From: Emticicia sp. BO119
Lineage (GTDB): Bacteria; Bacteroidota; Bacteroidia; Cytophagales; Spirosomataceae
Length of the DNA stretch: 64,000 nucleotides
Reading direction: 5' to 3'
NCBI RefSeq assembly: GCF_013912375.1
Contig: NZ_JACETV010000002.1
Coordinates: 1-64,000, forward strand
Position numbers and translations under genes: made by a program. How positions within the stretch are numbered: the first letter of the stretch is position 1; every line of letters begins with the position of its first letter. The notes under the pieces were generated by a model. That model saw only the letters and a list, made by a program, of their open reading frames with translations. It had not been told where the DNA came from and made no database searches. Shown piece by piece: positions 54,854-63,201 of the stretch.

Positions 54854-56248
54854 TTAATTGTATTTTCTGATTCCGGTATTTCCTCCTTTTGACATCGTGA
54901 TGTCCATTGACTCGTTTGTTTTCCAGTTACCTCTTGTAAAATCAGGCACATCAATAGATTTCGACCTGTTCTTGACAGAAGCTTCACTCAAAGGAGCAAC
55001 CGCACTCCAAAGTGCGGCATCATATACATCCTGATCGAGCGGAATACCATTGCGTAAGCAATCTATCATGCGCCAGTCCATCATAAAATCCATACCGCCG
55101 TGGCCGCCCACCTGCTTTGCCATTTCGCCTATTTTTTTTACAATAGGTGGTGTAAACTCTTCCTGTAATTTGGCTAATTCGGCTTCTTTTAACCATTCGT
55201 GGTGATGGTCGGAGATTCTGCCCGGTTCAGGGTATTTTTGAGCAATCCCATTGGTGCCACTCACCAGATGGATACGAGAGTATGGACGTGGAGTAGACAC
55301 ATCATGCTGAATCATAATGGTTTTCCCTTTCAGTGTCCTGATTGTGGTTACATTCAGATTTCCTCTGAATTTCTTATCTACAAATTGTTGATAATAGTTG
55401 TCTTTCTTGGCGTTTTCTACTGCAATATCGTGTAAAGTAAAATCATTTGAAGAGGTAGAAACCAGATAGTCCATTCTATCGCCCCGATTCAGGTTCAATA
55501 CCTGGCTCACCGGGCCAAGGCCATGCGTTGGATACAAACTGCCGTTGCGCAGGTTTTGTTTCAATCGCCAGTTATCTGAATATTTCCCATCAGTCATCAG
55601 ACTATCTCTCAAATCATGCAGATATGCCCCTTCAACATGTATAACCTCTCCAAAATAACCCTGACGAGCCATATTGAGTGTCAGTAATTCAAAGAAATCA
55701 TAGCAGGTATTTTCAAGCATCATGCAATGCTTTTTGGTTGATTCGGATGTCTCAACCAATTGCCAGCATTCTTCCAGCGTTACAGCGGCGGGTACTTCTA
55801 TTGCTACATGCTTGCCTTGTTTCATTGCATAAACAGCCATTGGTGTATGCAGATGCCACGGGGTAGCGATATAAATCAAGTCAATATCAGGTCTTTCACA
55901 CATTTTTTTCCAGGAATCCTCATTTTCATAATATAGGTCAACTTTTATCCCCATTTTTTCAAGCTTGTCTGCCGATTCACGGGCTTTCACTTCACGTTTG
56001 TCGCAGATGGCTTTCGTTTCTACTCCCTCAACCCGGTTAACTCTGATTACTGAGCCACTACCTCTGTTTCCAACACCGATAAAACCAATTCTTACGGTTT
56101 CAAGCTTAGGGGCTGCATAGCCTGACATATTAAAGGCTGCCTTCTTTTTATCCTTATTTGCATCTGAAGCACTTGTATCCCAGTTAGTTGCTAATGTAAG
56201 GGCTGAAGCGCCACCTATCTTCAAAAAATCTCTTCTGTTATTTTTCAT
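54854..56248 (-). CDS. GH109-family NAD-dependent alpha-N-acetylgalactosaminidase
   Basis: A 464-residue exported enzyme of the Gfo/Idh/MocA fold, assigned to GH109. The Tat signal NNRRDFLKIGGAS fits export with NAD bound. The Rossmann motif is GFIGVGNRGSG, and the usual EKP is replaced by IEVPAAVT, typical of GH109. Conserved TCYDFFELLTLNMA and GGHGGMDFMMDWRMIDCL segments include candidate catalytic histidines and tyrosines. GH109 enzymes cleave alpha-GalNAc by a redox/elimination route. It is in an operon with the transporter, nagB and nagA. Confidence 0.9.
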   Translation of the reverse strand: MKNNRRDFLKIGGASALTLATNWDTSASDANKDKKKAAFNMSGYAAPKLETVRIGFIGVGNRGSGSVIRVNRVEGVETKAICDKREVKARESADKLEKMGIKVDLYYENEDSWKKMCERPDIDLIYIATPWHLHTPMAVYAMKQGKHVAIEVPAAVTLEECWQLVETSESTKKHCMMLENTCYDFFELLTLNMARQGYFGEVIHVEGAYLHDLRDSLMTDGKYSDNWRLKQNLRNGSLYPTHGLGPVSQVLNLNRGDRMDYLVSTSSNDFTLHDIAVENAKKDNYYQQFVDKKFRGNLNVTTIRTLKGKTIMIQHDVSTPRPYSRIHLVSGTNGIAQKYPEPGRISDHHHEWLKEAELAKLQEEFTPPIVKKIGEMAKQVGGHGGMDFMMDWRMIDCLRNGIPLDQDVYDAALWSAVAPLSEASVKNRSKSIDVPDFTRGNWKTNESMDITMSKGGNTGIRKYN

Positions 56249-56304
56249 CTGTTTAATAGTTCGGCTTATTTAAGAAGCTCGTTATATTTGTTGTAAATAG
56301 AGGT

Positions 56305-57585
56305 CTACTTATTTTTCAATGTCCAATGTTTAAGGTTATATCCATAAAATGTATAGAAAATCAGATATGAAAAACAGGGGATTAATATCCAGTAAGCGGT
56401 TTGCGGATTAGAAATATCAGCGAAGTATCCGTAAATCAAAGGCATGATGGCGTTTCCACTTAATCCCATAATCATAAGTGAAGAACCGATTTTTGTCAGA
56501 TTCCCTAAGCCTTTGATAGCTAAAGGCCATATGCCTGCCCAGATAAGCGAGTTTGCTAAACCTAACAACACAATAAACCAGATTGAGATGTCGGTTGAAA
56601 CGCCCAGAAATTCTACTTTTCCATTTGCAAGAATGATTGAAATGCTGAATAGCAAGCCTAAAATGGTACAGATTTTCAGGGTAGTATGTTGGTTCACAAA
56701 TTTAGGAATCAGAATAATGCCTGTGATATAGCCTGTAATTGTCATGGTGAGTACATAGGAAGGGAAAACCTTGGCTGCATTCAGCGAAAGACCCTGAAAA
56801 ACACCATAATTGATAATGGTATCTACTGCAATCACCTGTGTACCCACATGGAAAAATATGGCGATAGCGCCCAGTATCAGGCTTGGGTGTGATAAAATAG
56901 ACTTGTTGCCTGTCTGCTCTTCTTTTTCATGCTCAATTTCAGGCAGCGAAGAAAAATAGATTAAAGTACCTAATACAAATAAGGCGAAGGCTATTGCTCC
57001 ATAAGGCAATATGACTCTATCTAATAATTGACTTAACAATTCTTGTCTTACAACCTGATTTTCAGCACTCAGATTTTCAATTATCTTAATATCCGTAGGT
57101 TTAAGAATAATAAAGGAGAGAATGAGTGGGGCTATAATACCCGCACCTTTATTACAGATACCCATTATGCTGATGCGCTGCGCAGCACTTTCGAGAGGGC
57201 CGATAATGGTAATGTAAGGATTGGATGCCGTTTGCAGAATAGATAAACCAGTACCCAGCGTAAACAAGCCGGTAAGAAAAAGGCCATAACTTTTGAGCAT
57301 GGCAGCCGGAATAAAAACTAAAGCGCCAAGTGCCATTACCCAAAGTCCGGTAACGATACTTCGTTTATAACCGAATTTATTCAATAATATAGATGATGGC
57401 AACGAAATAATCAGGTAAGAGATATAGAACGCAAAAGCTACCAGATAGGCTTTAAAACTGGTGAGCTGGAACGCAATTTTGAAGTAAGGAATCAGGATTG
57501 CATTTGACCATGAGATAAATCCAAAGATAAAAAATAATGTCGCCAGAATAACAACAGAGGTAACATACGATTTTTTCGATGACAT
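56305..57585 (-). CDS. MFS sugar transporter of the FucP/NagP group
   Basis: A 426-residue major-facilitator transporter with about 12 membrane helices. The first helices carry LFFIFGFISWSNAILIPYFK, the pattern of the fucose/N-acetylglucosamine:proton symporter group, and TLGTGLSILQTASNPYITIIGP is characteristic of it. It is the first gene of the GH109-nagB-nagA operon, so an N-acetylated amino sugar is its likely substrate. The gap to GH109 is 56 bases. Confidence 0.9.
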   Translation of the reverse strand: MSSKKSYVTSVVILATLFFIFGFISWSNAILIPYFKIAFQLTSFKAYLVAFAFYISYLIISLPSSILLNKFGYKRSIVTGLWVMALGALVFIPAAMLKSYGLFLTGLFTLGTGLSILQTASNPYITIIGPLESAAQRISIMGICNKGAGIIAPLILSFIILKPTDIKIIENLSAENQVVRQELLSQLLDRVILPYGAIAFALFVLGTLIYFSSLPEIEHEKEEQTGNKSILSHPSLILGAIAIFFHVGTQVIAVDTIINYGVFQGLSLNAAKVFPSYVLTMTITGYITGIILIPKFVNQHTTLKICTILGLLFSISIILANGKVEFLGVSTDISIWFIVLLGLANSLIWAGIWPLAIKGLGNLTKIGSSLMIMGLSGNAIMPLIYGYFADISNPQTAYWILIPCFSYLIFYTFYGYNLKHWTLKNK

Positions 57586-57691
57586 TACGGCTTTGAATTT
57601 TAGGGTTGAATGGTTATTCTTATCTCTATACTGCTTTTATCTGATTGAAGGCTATTCTTAACTCAGGCGCAGTAATTCAACTATTGAGCTA

Positions 57692-58519
57692 TCAATATTT
57701 CTTCATGATTTTTATCAATGGCTTGGCTATTAATTCATAACCTGCGTCGGATGGATGCAAACCATCGTAAGTTTTGGCAATAGATTCTACCGGATAAGGA
57801 TATTCATCAGTTTCAGGGTTGAAAGGAATATTGATGAAGTCAGGGAAAGTATAATTAACATATTTACCTGTTTGCGGGTCTTTCAGGCGTTTGAATTTAA
57901 CCAGATGCTCCATTTCCAGGCCTTTGGTATGGTATAGGTCAACTACCGGAAATTTTTCAAATTTACCAATAGAATCAATGGCGTAAGCAAATGATTCAAG
58001 TGTTTGCCCACTCTTATTAGGTTTATATGAGCCATAAGCATTGTTCTTATGATTGGCTATATACACAAAATCTACCCGCTGCATAGGGGTAATCAGAATA
58101 ATCGGCGCTTCCGGATTAAGACTTTTCAATTTATCTACAATGATTCTGAAAGAGCCATAGACTGTATTATTGCCCGTGTTGTTTTTATAATCAGTCAATT
58201 GGCCCAATGGTCGTCCTTGCCACCAGTCATTAGTTCCTAGAAAAATAGAGTACACATCTGCTTTGGTTAATCCTAATTTTTCAATGCCATTAGCAATTCC
58301 TCCCGATGTCCAGCCATTATGTCCTTGATTAATGTATTTGATGTTTGGAAGTTTCTCGGTAACCATTGTCATATAACCTCTGATCACACGATCTCCGGTT
58401 TCTTTTTGGTGGTCGTTCAGATAAGTGATAGAGTCGCCGATAGCAACCCATGAAAGTTCTTTGAAGGTAAACGAACTGATCAATGCTATCAGCACGATAA
58501 GAGCGGAGAGTTTTTTCAT
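57692..58519 (-). CDS. SGNH/GDSL-family hydrolase
   Basis: A secreted 275-residue esterase-like protein (signal MKKLSALIVLIALISSF). The four SGNH blocks are visible: AIGDSITYLND (Ser), the glycine in GHNGWTSGG, LGTNDWW (Asn) and DGLHPSDAGY (Asp-His). It probably removes acetyl or other acyl groups from glycans. It lies upstream of the MFS operon, transcribed in the same direction, with a 106-base gap, and diverges from the GH123 gene. Confidence 0.9.
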   Translation of the reverse strand: MKKLSALIVLIALISSFTFKELSWVAIGDSITYLNDHQKETGDRVIRGYMTMVTEKLPNIKYINQGHNGWTSGGIANGIEKLGLTKADVYSIFLGTNDWWQGRPLGQLTDYKNNTGNNTVYGSFRIIVDKLKSLNPEAPIILITPMQRVDFVYIANHKNNAYGSYKPNKSGQTLESFAYAIDSIGKFEKFPVVDLYHTKGLEMEHLVKFKRLKDPQTGKYVNYTFPDFINIPFNPETDEYPYPVESIAKTYDGLHPSDAGYELIAKPLIKIMKKY

Positions 58520-58702
58520 AGTTGAATGTTCAAGGTTGAGTAAAGATAAATACTTTTTTTATTGTTTGATATGCGTTGATGCTTTTTAAGCTACAATCCT
58601 TTCTCTAAATCTAAAGTATTAAGAACTCTACAATATTTTTGCTTAATTTGAGATGAAATTCAACCATATATTTAATACGAACAAAACCTACAATACACAC
58701 GA

Positions 58703-60442
58703 ATGAAAAAAATAGTATTAATCGCTTGTTGCCTGTTTACACAAATAGTATTGGCACAAGATGTAAGCCTTGCCCTGCAAAAAAAGCCAGATACGAATCC
58801 TGCGCAACTGGCTACGCAATGGAGCAAGGTTTCTACCACAACCAATGTGAGTTTTGCCAATAGAAGCAAACGCTTTGCTCAGGAATTACCGCCCGAAATT
58901 AAACAGAATGATACCTGGAATGCCGGCGCATGGAAAGGAGAAAAAGTACATACCCAAATATTGCTATGGAGTAAAAAGGATTTGAGCAATGTAACAGTGA
59001 ATGTAAGTGATTTAAAAAATACCAAAGGAGACCTGATAAAAAAGGAGAATATCAGTACAGGTTTTTTGCAATATGTGATGACCGACGAGTTCAGAAACGG
59101 ATGTGGCTACCGGAAACCACAGGATTTTGATTCATCGAAAGTAGCAGATATTATTAATGTCGATATAAAAAGCATGCAGGTACAAAAGAACACAACGCAG
59201 CCTGTATGGGTGAGTGTGAAAGTGCCTTCTCATACAAGTCCCGGACTTTATTTTGGTACTGTTGTAATTAATGCAGATAAGAAATATACTTTGAAGGTAG
59301 CTCTGAAAGTAGTGGATAAAATTTTACCTCCACCATCTGAATGGGCGTATAGATTGGATTTCTGGCAACACCCATTTGCCATAGCTCGTGTACATAAATT
59401 AGAGCCATGGAGCGACGCACACTTTGCCATGATGCGAAAATACTATACAATGCTTGCAGATGCGGGACAGAAAATCGTAACCACCAGTATTGTAAATGAG
59501 CCCTGGGGACACCAGACGTATGACGATTTTCCAAGCCTGATTAAATGGACAAAGAAAAAAGATGGTTCATGGACTTATGACTATTCGTTATTTGATAAAT
59601 ACGTGGACTTTGTGATGAGTTGCGGTATTAACAAGCAAATCAATTGCTATAGTATGGTTCCTTGGAAAATTGCTTTTACTTATAATGATGAAGCCGCAGG
59701 AAGAGAGGCCGTTTTCACCCAAGCCATCGGCACACCGGCTTACAATGAATTCTGGACACCTATGCTTACAGATTTTACCAGACATTTAAGGGATAAAGGT
59801 TGGTTTGGTATCACAACCATTGCAATGGACGAGCGCCCGATGCCTGCCATGCAGTCAGTTATTAAATTGCTGAAAACCATTGACCCTAACTGGAAAGTGT
59901 CTTTAGCCGGAGATTATCATGCTGAAATTGAAAATGATATTTTTGACTATTGTGTAGCATCAAGATGGAAATACCCGGAAGATGTTTTACAGAAACGTAA
60001 GCAACAAAATAAGTTAAGTACCTGGTACACCTGTTGCGCCGAGAAATATCCGAATGCCTTTACATTCTCTCCACCGGATGAAATGGTTTGGATGGGTTGG
60101 TACACAGCCGCAACCGGAATGGATGGTTATCTCCGCTGGGCATATAATAGCTGGCCAAAATCACCATCGACGGACAGTCGCTTTACAGCCTGGCCCGCCG
60201 GAGATACTTATCAGGTATATCCGGGTGCATTATCATCTATGCGTTTTGAGAAAATTATTGAGGGAATACAGGATTTTGAGAAGATACGAATCTTACGCAA
60301 AGAGTATCAAAGCAAACAACAAACAACCCAGCTAAACAAACTGGAGGCAACCTTAAAAACTTTTGAAATCAAAGACTTAGCCTCAGAAACCGCAGAAGAG
60401 ACTGTAGCGAAGGCGAAGGGGCTTTTGAATGAGATTAATTAA
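58703..60442 (+). CDS. GH123-like beta-N-acetylgalactosaminidase
   Basis: A secreted 579-residue enzyme (signal MKKIVLIACCLFTQIVLAQ). Residues about 75-205 form a beta-sandwich, followed by a TIM barrel (WAYRLDFWQHPFAIARVHK onwards). The adjacent acidic pair D376-E377 in TTIAMDERPMPAM fits the Asp-Glu pair of GH123, which uses the substrate N-acetyl group in catalysis. Many homologues carry the name DUF4091. It faces away from the GH109-nag operon and fits an amino-sugar glycan locus. The exact linkage is not known. Confidence 0.85.
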   Translation: MKKIVLIACCLFTQIVLAQDVSLALQKKPDTNPAQLATQWSKVSTTTNVSFANRSKRFAQELPPEIKQNDTWNAGAWKGEKVHTQILLWSKKDLSNVTVNVSDLKNTKGDLIKKENISTGFLQYVMTDEFRNGCGYRKPQDFDSSKVADIINVDIKSMQVQKNTTQPVWVSVKVPSHTSPGLYFGTVVINADKKYTLKVALKVVDKILPPPSEWAYRLDFWQHPFAIARVHKLEPWSDAHFAMMRKYYTMLADAGQKIVTTSIVNEPWGHQTYDDFPSLIKWTKKKDGSWTYDYSLFDKYVDFVMSCGINKQINCYSMVPWKIAFTYNDEAAGREAVFTQAIGTPAYNEFWTPMLTDFTRHLRDKGWFGITTIAMDERPMPAMQSVIKLLKTIDPNWKVSLAGDYHAEIENDIFDYCVASRWKYPEDVLQKRKQQNKLSTWYTCCAEKYPNAFTFSPPDEMVWMGWYTAATGMDGYLRWAYNSWPKSPSTDSRFTAWPAGDTYQVYPGALSSMRFEKIIEGIQDFEKIRILRKEYQSKQQTTQLNKLEATLKTFEIKDLASETAEETVAKAKGLLNEIN

Positions 60443-60454
60443 TATGCTAACTTC

Positions 60455-60569
60455 TGTCTTGAACTGTGATTTAACTGATTTGATGATTGCACTGATTGTT
60501 AATAATATTTAATTTATCATTTTAATAATCAGCTAAATCATCAAATCAGTTAAATCACAGTTCGAGACA
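60455..60569. repeat. 115-bp element with long near-perfect inverted repeat
   Basis: A 28-base arm at 60461-60488 (GAACTGTGATTTAACTGATT...) is exactly complementary to 60536-60563. The complementarity extends outwards (TGTCT/AGACA with one mismatch) and inwards (CTGATT/AATCAG). The whole can fold into one long hairpin. It lies between GH123 and the GDSL gene. It resembles a dispersed miniature element rather than a terminator, as there is no T tract. Confidence 0.75.
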
Positions 60570-60583
60570 ATCATTCACTCATT

Positions 60584-61705
60584 ATGAAACTCACCTATTG
60601 TCTTTATTTTTTCCTGATGCTGATTGCCACTTCATCGATGGCTCAACAAATGAAGTGGTGGAATCCTGCAGATGCTACTTTCCCTGTCATTGAGGGAAGG
60701 GCCTGGCAGACTGATTTGGTAAGACCTTATGACCGATTGCCTGCCAAAGCCGAAAAGACTGTTCGACAGGCAGTATGGTCTTTAGGGCAAAATACAGCAG
60801 GGGAATATATCAAATTTACTACCGATGCTACTGAATTGACAGTTCGTTACCAGATTTCAAAAGCTAAAAGCATGGATCATATGCCAGCCACAGGCGTGAG
60901 TGGGGTTGATTTATATGCTTTAGATGCCAATAATAACTGGCAATGGATACGTGGCGCTTATAACTTTGGAGATACAGTACAATATAAATTCACGAATATG
61001 ATAAGTGGGGTACCGATTAAAGAATACAGACTGTATTTGCCCTTATATAATATGCCGAAATGGATGCAGATAGGCACACCTAAAGACAAGAACTTTACGC
61101 CTTTACAAGTGAGTAACCAGCAACCATTGGTTTTATATGGTACTTCTATCATGCAGGGTGCTTGCGCCAGCAGACCAGGCCTTGCCTGGACAAATATTTT
61201 AGGTAGAAAACTCAATGTACCTATCATTAATTTAGGTTTTTCAGGAAATGGGCGATTGGAGCAACCTGTTATTGACCTGCTGAATGAAACCAATGCCAAA
61301 CTTTTTGTATTAGATTGTCAACCGAATCTGGTTGATAAAAAGGTATATCCGGGAGCAGATATAGAAAACCGTATCCGTACCTCAGTCAAAAGCCTGCAAA
61401 GCAAACACCCTGATGTGCCAATTTTATTGGTTGAGCATTGTTGTGGAGTGCCTGCGGTAGGGGTAGATACTACTTTCTTTAATAGATATACCTGGAGTAG
61501 CGAAGTGATGAACAAGACGTATGCCGCCATGAAAAAAGAGGGAGTGAAAAATATCCATCTGCTCACTGGCGCAGATATAGGTTTTGATTCTGCCTCAACC
61601 GTAGATGGCACTCACCCAACTGACATAGGCATGATGAAGTATGCCGATGCTTATGAGAAGGCGATTGGGAGGATTTTGGGGAAGAAAGGGGGGAGGAAGA
61701 AGTAG
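60584..61705 (+). CDS. SGNH/GDSL esterase with N-terminal GxDLY domain
   Basis: A secreted 373-residue protein (signal peptide to about residue 20). The N-terminal beta domain contains GVSGVDLYAL, the GxDLY motif that precedes the Lipase_GDSL_3 type of SGNH hydrolase. Catalytic blocks are YGTSIMQGA (Ser), GFSGNGRLE (Gly/Asn), VLDCQPN and DGTHPTDIG (Asp-His). It is probably a carbohydrate esterase. Its stop is 5 bases from the convergent gene at 61711. Confidence 0.88.
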   Translation: MKLTYCLYFFLMLIATSSMAQQMKWWNPADATFPVIEGRAWQTDLVRPYDRLPAKAEKTVRQAVWSLGQNTAGEYIKFTTDATELTVRYQISKAKSMDHMPATGVSGVDLYALDANNNWQWIRGAYNFGDTVQYKFTNMISGVPIKEYRLYLPLYNMPKWMQIGTPKDKNFTPLQVSNQQPLVLYGTSIMQGACASRPGLAWTNILGRKLNVPIINLGFSGNGRLEQPVIDLLNETNAKLFVLDCQPNLVDKKVYPGADIENRIRTSVKSLQSKHPDVPILLVEHCCGVPAVGVDTTFFNRYTWSSEVMNKTYAAMKKEGVKNIHLLTGADIGFDSASTVDGTHPTDIGMMKYADAYEKAIGRILGKKGGRKK

Positions 61706-61710
61706 CCCAA

Positions 61711-63111
61711 TCATGTTTTATTAGCTTGATTGGTTATCTTCTTAAAAAGTTGGCCATTCAGTTTGTAATTAAAGATACGTTTATCAATAGATGAAGGTAT
61801 TTTTTCAATGGGTTCTTCAATGCCATAAATTAGTTCTAATTTAGATGTCAAGGCTTTAATAAAGTCATGCCTTGTTTTGCGTTGATTTTCAATCGTTTTA
61901 TTATTCACCTTCAAGAGTACATTTATTTGTTCTGTATCTATGCCCTCAGTGTTATGCTCTTGAATTAAAATAGCAAGCAAAGCTTTTTCGACATCATCTA
62001 ATTTATCAGACAACCCAAAAACTTCCTTTTTAGCTTTTGGTCTTTTTAAGTAAAAAAGGATAGATACTATGATTAAAGCGACAATTATTGCTGTTAAAAA
62101 CCAATAATTGAGGCCTGATGACTCATAAACTTTGCCTATGAATGTTGCTTCTTTTTTTAATTGTTCTAATGATACTACTTGCTTAGAAATATAATTCTGA
62201 GGGGCAGTTGTGACAAGTTTATAGCTATAAAGGGAATCTCCGATTATATATTCTTTTTCACTGTCCCTGCCTGCATCGGATATCGGTTCAAAGAGCCGTT
62301 TTTTATCTTCCCATTTAAAAACTTCATTCTGAACGGGGTCAATTATAAAAATTTTGTTGTTAGGTGCTTCATATACTCTGATAACGAAGTATTTCCCGCT
62401 CCAATCGAATATTCTGTTTGGGGTTTTTACAATTTTTAGTAAAGCAGGGTTTGTTATTTTTCCTAATGAAGTCCATTTTTTCTCTTTGAAACTGTATTCA
62501 TTCATTCCAAAGTCATTCAGGAAATTTCCATTATTTTCAGCATCGCTGTAGTAATAGTTTAAGCCAGAAAATAGTATATCCCGTTCTTTAAAATACCCGT
62601 TTAATCCTTTGTGAATGGAACTTGGAGGATTGTTTAGACTATTAATAGCGTCCCATTCTTTGGTTTCGTTCTGGAAATAGGTTAGTAGATTATTAGTTCT
62701 AAAACAGCCATATCCCCCTACACAGTACAGCGTATCTTTCCTGATAAATCGTACACTCTGGCAGTTGTATCCTCTATAATAAGTTTTGTCTATTCTTTCA
62801 AAATTCAAAATTTTAAAATCAAACTGATACACCTGATTGGTGCAGTCGACCAATAAATACCGGATATTTTTATTGGAAGGAGTTAAGCATATAATAACAT
62901 TACTTGGAAGAATTTCTTTTTCGTCAACGTTGAGCAGATTGATATGCCCGACAACTTGCCAGATTCCCAGCCTGGTTTCTTTTTCAATAATCTTCTTTTG
63001 TGTATCAATTCTATAAGCACATCTATCAACTTCATCAACCCATTTTAGAGTAATTGCCTTTGAAATTAAAGGACAAGATAGCAAAAGGCATAAGATGAAT
63101 AGTTTTCTCAT
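61711..63111 (-). CDS. Unrecognised membrane-anchored protein
   Basis: A 466-residue protein not assigned to a family. A signal peptide (MRKLFILCLLLSCPLISKA) is followed by about 310 residues of beta-rich sequence with repeated tryptophan/aspartate patterns, perhaps a propeller. Then come one membrane helix (LNYWFLTAIIVALIIVSILFYL, about 335-355) and a cytoplasmic tail of about 110 residues. The tail (ALLAILIQEHNTEGIDTEQI, KTIENQRKTRHDFIKALTSK) is helical and could be a DNA-binding or signalling domain. A periplasmic sensor joined to a cytoplasmic helical output domain is a reasonable reading, but no function is claimed. It ends convergently, 5 bases from the GDSL gene. Confidence 0.6.
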   Translation of the reverse strand: MRKLFILCLLLSCPLISKAITLKWVDEVDRCAYRIDTQKKIIEKETRLGIWQVVGHINLLNVDEKEILPSNVIICLTPSNKNIRYLLVDCTNQVYQFDFKILNFERIDKTYYRGYNCQSVRFIRKDTLYCVGGYGCFRTNNLLTYFQNETKEWDAINSLNNPPSSIHKGLNGYFKERDILFSGLNYYYSDAENNGNFLNDFGMNEYSFKEKKWTSLGKITNPALLKIVKTPNRIFDWSGKYFVIRVYEAPNNKIFIIDPVQNEVFKWEDKKRLFEPISDAGRDSEKEYIIGDSLYSYKLVTTAPQNYISKQVVSLEQLKKEATFIGKVYESSGLNYWFLTAIIVALIIVSILFYLKRPKAKKEVFGLSDKLDDVEKALLAILIQEHNTEGIDTEQINVLLKVNNKTIENQRKTRHDFIKALTSKLELIYGIEEPIEKIPSSIDKRIFNYKLNGQLFKKITNQANKT

Positions 63112-63176
63112 GTTAGAGATAATGTATTAGTAACCATTATAATGTAAAATAAGTAGTTTTTCTTTATTGAGCCCGA

Positions 63177-63184
63177 TAGTTTTG
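63177..63184 (+). promoter_or_regulatory. Candidate -7 box of the S74 protein gene
   Basis: TAGTTTTG matches the Bacteroidota -7 consensus TAnnTTTG exactly, 17 bases before the ATG at 63202. A GTTT but no full TTTG lies at about the -33 position. The implied leader is short. Confidence 0.3.
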
Positions 63185-63201
63185 ATCGAAAATTTTAAAA
63201 C

